From Bacteroidota bacterium (lineage in GTDB: Bacteria; Bacteroidota; Ignavibacteria; Tepidaquicellales; Tepidaquicellaceae), in NCBI GenBank assembly GCA_023429265.1, contig JAEYVS010000065.1, positions 1 to 16,096 on the forward strand: DNA of 16,096 bases. The letters are read 5' to 3'. Made by a program: the position numbers and the translations under genes. The notes beneath the pieces are model-generated. The model was not told where the DNA came from. It was given only the letters and a program-made list of their open reading frames with translations, and ran no database searches. Of the stretch, positions 14,558 to 16,096 are shown piece after piece. Each line of letters opens with the position of its first letter. Positions within the stretch are counted from its first letter, which is position 1.

Positions 14558-15517
14558 TTATCTCAGCTTTTTACTTTCCTGGAAAAGTATTTTCTTTTCC
14601 TCTTCTGAAAGGCTCTGGTAGCCTCCTTCGCTGAGCTTGTCTAAAATTTCATCAATTTTTTCCTGGGCAGATTTTTCATTATCTTCCATCTCCTTCTTGT
14701 AGTCGTGAGTTTCTACTTCTTCGTAATCATCTTCTTTTATGTGAATTTTCTTCGCCGTATTACCGCCATTTGCCCAGTTTCCGTATGTGCTTTCCTTTTT
14801 CTTTCCCGGAGATGAGAATTGCGAAGTAAATCTTCCCTGTCCCTTATTAATATTTCCAAAGAAACTGCCCATACCGAGCTTTTTCTTGTTTATAAGCAGA
14901 TAAATGATACCTACCACCGCGCCGCCAAGGTGCGCCACGTGGGCTATTCCCGTATCGTTGTCTCCTATTACCGAGAATAGGTCTATTGCCATGTATAATA
15001 TAATGAGATACTTTGCCTTTACGGGTATGAAGAAGTACAGATAGATTTTTCTGTTAGGGAAAAGGAATGCAAACGCTGCGAGGATGCCATAAATTGCCCC
15101 GGATGCTCCGACCGTCGGACCGACTCCCGTAAATAACGGAGCAATGAATTCATTCGCAAGACCTGCTCCGACACCGCACATCATATAGTACCAGAAAAAT
15201 CTCTTTGAACCCCACATCATCTCGAGCTCCATTCCAAACATCCAGAGGATGAACATATTCAGGAATAGATGCATAAAACCGCCGTGCATGAACATATACG
15301 TAAAGAGCTGCCAGGGCATGAAATTTCCTGACTCTATTGGCCATAATGCAAAATTATAAAAAAAGGATTCCCCGATGTTAACATTACCGACCATTAACGA
15401 CCGGAAAAAGAAATGCTGGAGAATGAATATGGTGATGTTTGCTACGAGAAGGTATTTAATAACCTGCGGGAACATTCCTCCACCGCCAAAAAGCCCGCCG
15501 CCTCTTCTGTTATACAT
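14558..15517 (-). CDS. Rhomboid family intramembrane serine protease
   Basis: This 319-residue protein has about six membrane segments between residues 18 and 208. The catalytic serine is S139 in GASGAIYG and the catalytic histidine is H196 in AHLGG. HGGFMHLFLNM (78-88) carries the conserved loop residues that shape the active site, and the glycine-rich N-terminus is cytoplasmic. The C-terminal 100 residues are soluble and charged. They end in a small helical domain (IDEILDKLSEGGYQSLSEEEKK) that I recognise as the DUF6576 type found on Bacteroidota rhomboids. It cleaves membrane proteins within the lipid bilayer; the substrate is unknown. ATG at 15515-15517 has no SD. ispG follows after 8 bp. 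Confidence 0.94.
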   Translation of the reverse strand: MYNRRGGGLFGGGGMFPQVIKYLLVANITIFILQHFFFRSLMVGNVNIGESFFYNFALWPIESGNFMPWQLFTYMFMHGGFMHLFLNMFILWMFGMELEMMWGSKRFFWYYMMCGVGAGLANEFIAPLFTGVGPTVGASGAIYGILAAFAFLFPNRKIYLYFFIPVKAKYLIILYMAIDLFSVIGDNDTGIAHVAHLGGAVVGIIYLLINKKKLGMGSFFGNINKGQGRFTSQFSSPGKKKESTYGNWANGGNTAKKIHIKEDDYEEVETHDYKKEMEDNEKSAQEKIDEILDKLSEGGYQSLSEEEKKILFQESKKLR

Positions 15518-15763
15518 TATCGTATGTTAAGTTATTCATAGAGTTATCTGATGCCTCAGCCTATATTTTCAAACAAATATGTAACTTATCCTGTTCCTAA
15601 AGACAGGACCTAATTGGTTTAAATTAGTAATTGTATGGAAGTAAAATATAGTAATTCCGATTATTAGAAAATATGGATAAATACGTGCAATACCCTATAA
15701 TATACGGATAATACGTTATTTACACAGGAATGTTATGTTTTAGAATGACCTTTTGAAGGTAAA
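15518..15763. other. AT-rich intergenic region between carB and the rhomboid operon
   Basis: It holds two short inverted repeats: TCCTGT/ACAGGA (15589-15594, 15603-15608) and CTAATT/AATTAG (15610-15615, 15622-15627). Neither is followed by a T-tract. It presumably contains the rhomboid-ispG promoter, but no box is convincing. Confidence 0.4.
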
Positions 15764-16096
15764 TTACAAGGAATACTGGTACATTTCCTTTTCAAGATCT
15801 ACTATATCTCTGAGCTGACAGAGGAACCACTTATCTATCTTTGTAGCCTCATATATTTCATCAACGCTCACGCCGAGCAGCATCGCATAGCGGATGTAAA
15901 AAATATTATCATTCCGGGGTACTTTGATTTTGCCGACTACCCTGTCGATAACTTCCTTCTTCTCGTCACCCTTAACAGTCAGCAGGTACTCGGTCGGAAA
16001 GTCATCCTTGCCGTCCGCTCCAAAACCCGCCCGTCCTGTTTCAAGCGAGCGAATGGCTTTCTGGAATGCTTCCTTGAAGTTACGTCCGAATGACAT
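15764..16096 (-). CDS. carB: Carbamoyl-phosphate synthase large chain, N-terminal section (partial)
   Basis: The window shows the last 110 residues of an ORF whose start lies beyond 16096. MSFGRNFKEAFQKAIRSLE and GRAGFGADGK match the end of the carboxyphosphate domain of CarB. The segment from FYIRYAMLLGVSVDEIYEATKID to WFLCQLRDIVDLEKEM matches the start of the oligomerisation domain. CarB normally continues for over 600 more residues, yet here the frame ends in TAA at 15764-15766, six codons past that motif. The next 250 bp contain no recognisable CarB sequence in any frame. It is either a natural split carB, as in some archaea and Aquifex, or a truncated copy. The methionine at the window edge is internal. 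Confidence 0.85.
   Translation of the reverse strand: MSFGRNFKEAFQKAIRSLETGRAGFGADGKDDFPTEYLLTVKGDEKKEVIDRVVGKIKVPRNDNIFYIRYAMLLGVSVDEIYEATKIDKWFLCQLRDIVDLEKEMYQYSL

Noticed and set aside
15589..15608. Terminator for carB
   Set aside because: A 6-bp stem with an 8-nt loop and no T-tract on the minus strand does not meet the usual form.

Overview
The window is about 16 kb of moderately AT-rich bacterial chromosome. Three secreted proteins end in the YPNPFNP-type tail of the type IX secretion system (T9SS). The IspG is the large form with an insertion, several short upstream regions carry Bacteroidota-like promoters (TTTG/TTG, about 20 nt, then TAnnTTnG), and many genes lack a Shine-Dalgarno sequence. 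Together these point to the Bacteroidota/Ignavibacteriota (FCB) lineage, most likely an Ignavibacteria-like organism. That placement is inferred from gene families only.

Layout: (1) 2-531: the 3' end of a T9SS-secreted protein gene followed by a cluster of palindromic repeats, one of which is an exact tandem duplication that copies the end of the gene. (2) 586-1368, minus: a DUF2089 zinc-ribbon/HTH gene and a small SHOCT-like partner. (3) 1645-5814, plus: a tight four-gene run of hflX, a DUF6483-like gene, a glutaryl-CoA-type acyl-CoA dehydrogenase and ispH. (4) 5811-7232, minus: a helical protein of unknown function whose stop codon overlaps that of ispH. (5) 7239-7596: an intergenic region with divergent promoter candidates and a short self-contained transcription unit. 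That unit has a promoter, a 14-codon ORF with a strong SD, a sequence that can pair with that SD, and a strong terminator. (6) 7597-8634, plus: a deoxyhypusine synthase-like gene. (7) 8635-9118: mostly non-coding. (8) 9119-15517, minus: a rhomboid protease gene, ispG, and two tandem paralogous kelch-like T9SS proteins. (9) 15764-16096, minus: the 3' part of a carB that stops about where the N-terminal half of CarB normally ends.

Functional links: ispG and ispH encode the last two enzymes of the MEP isoprenoid pathway, both [4Fe-4S] proteins, here in separate operons on opposite strands. HflX is a ribosome-associated GTPase. The kelch-like proteins are probably exported by the Sec system and then T9SS to the cell surface.

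The best candidates for something undescribed are the 7369-7507 small RNA or leader-peptide unit, the repeat cluster at 346-531, the apparently split carB, and the secreted kelch paralogue pair placed directly behind ispG. No CRISPR array, tRNA, rRNA, transposase or integrase was seen.
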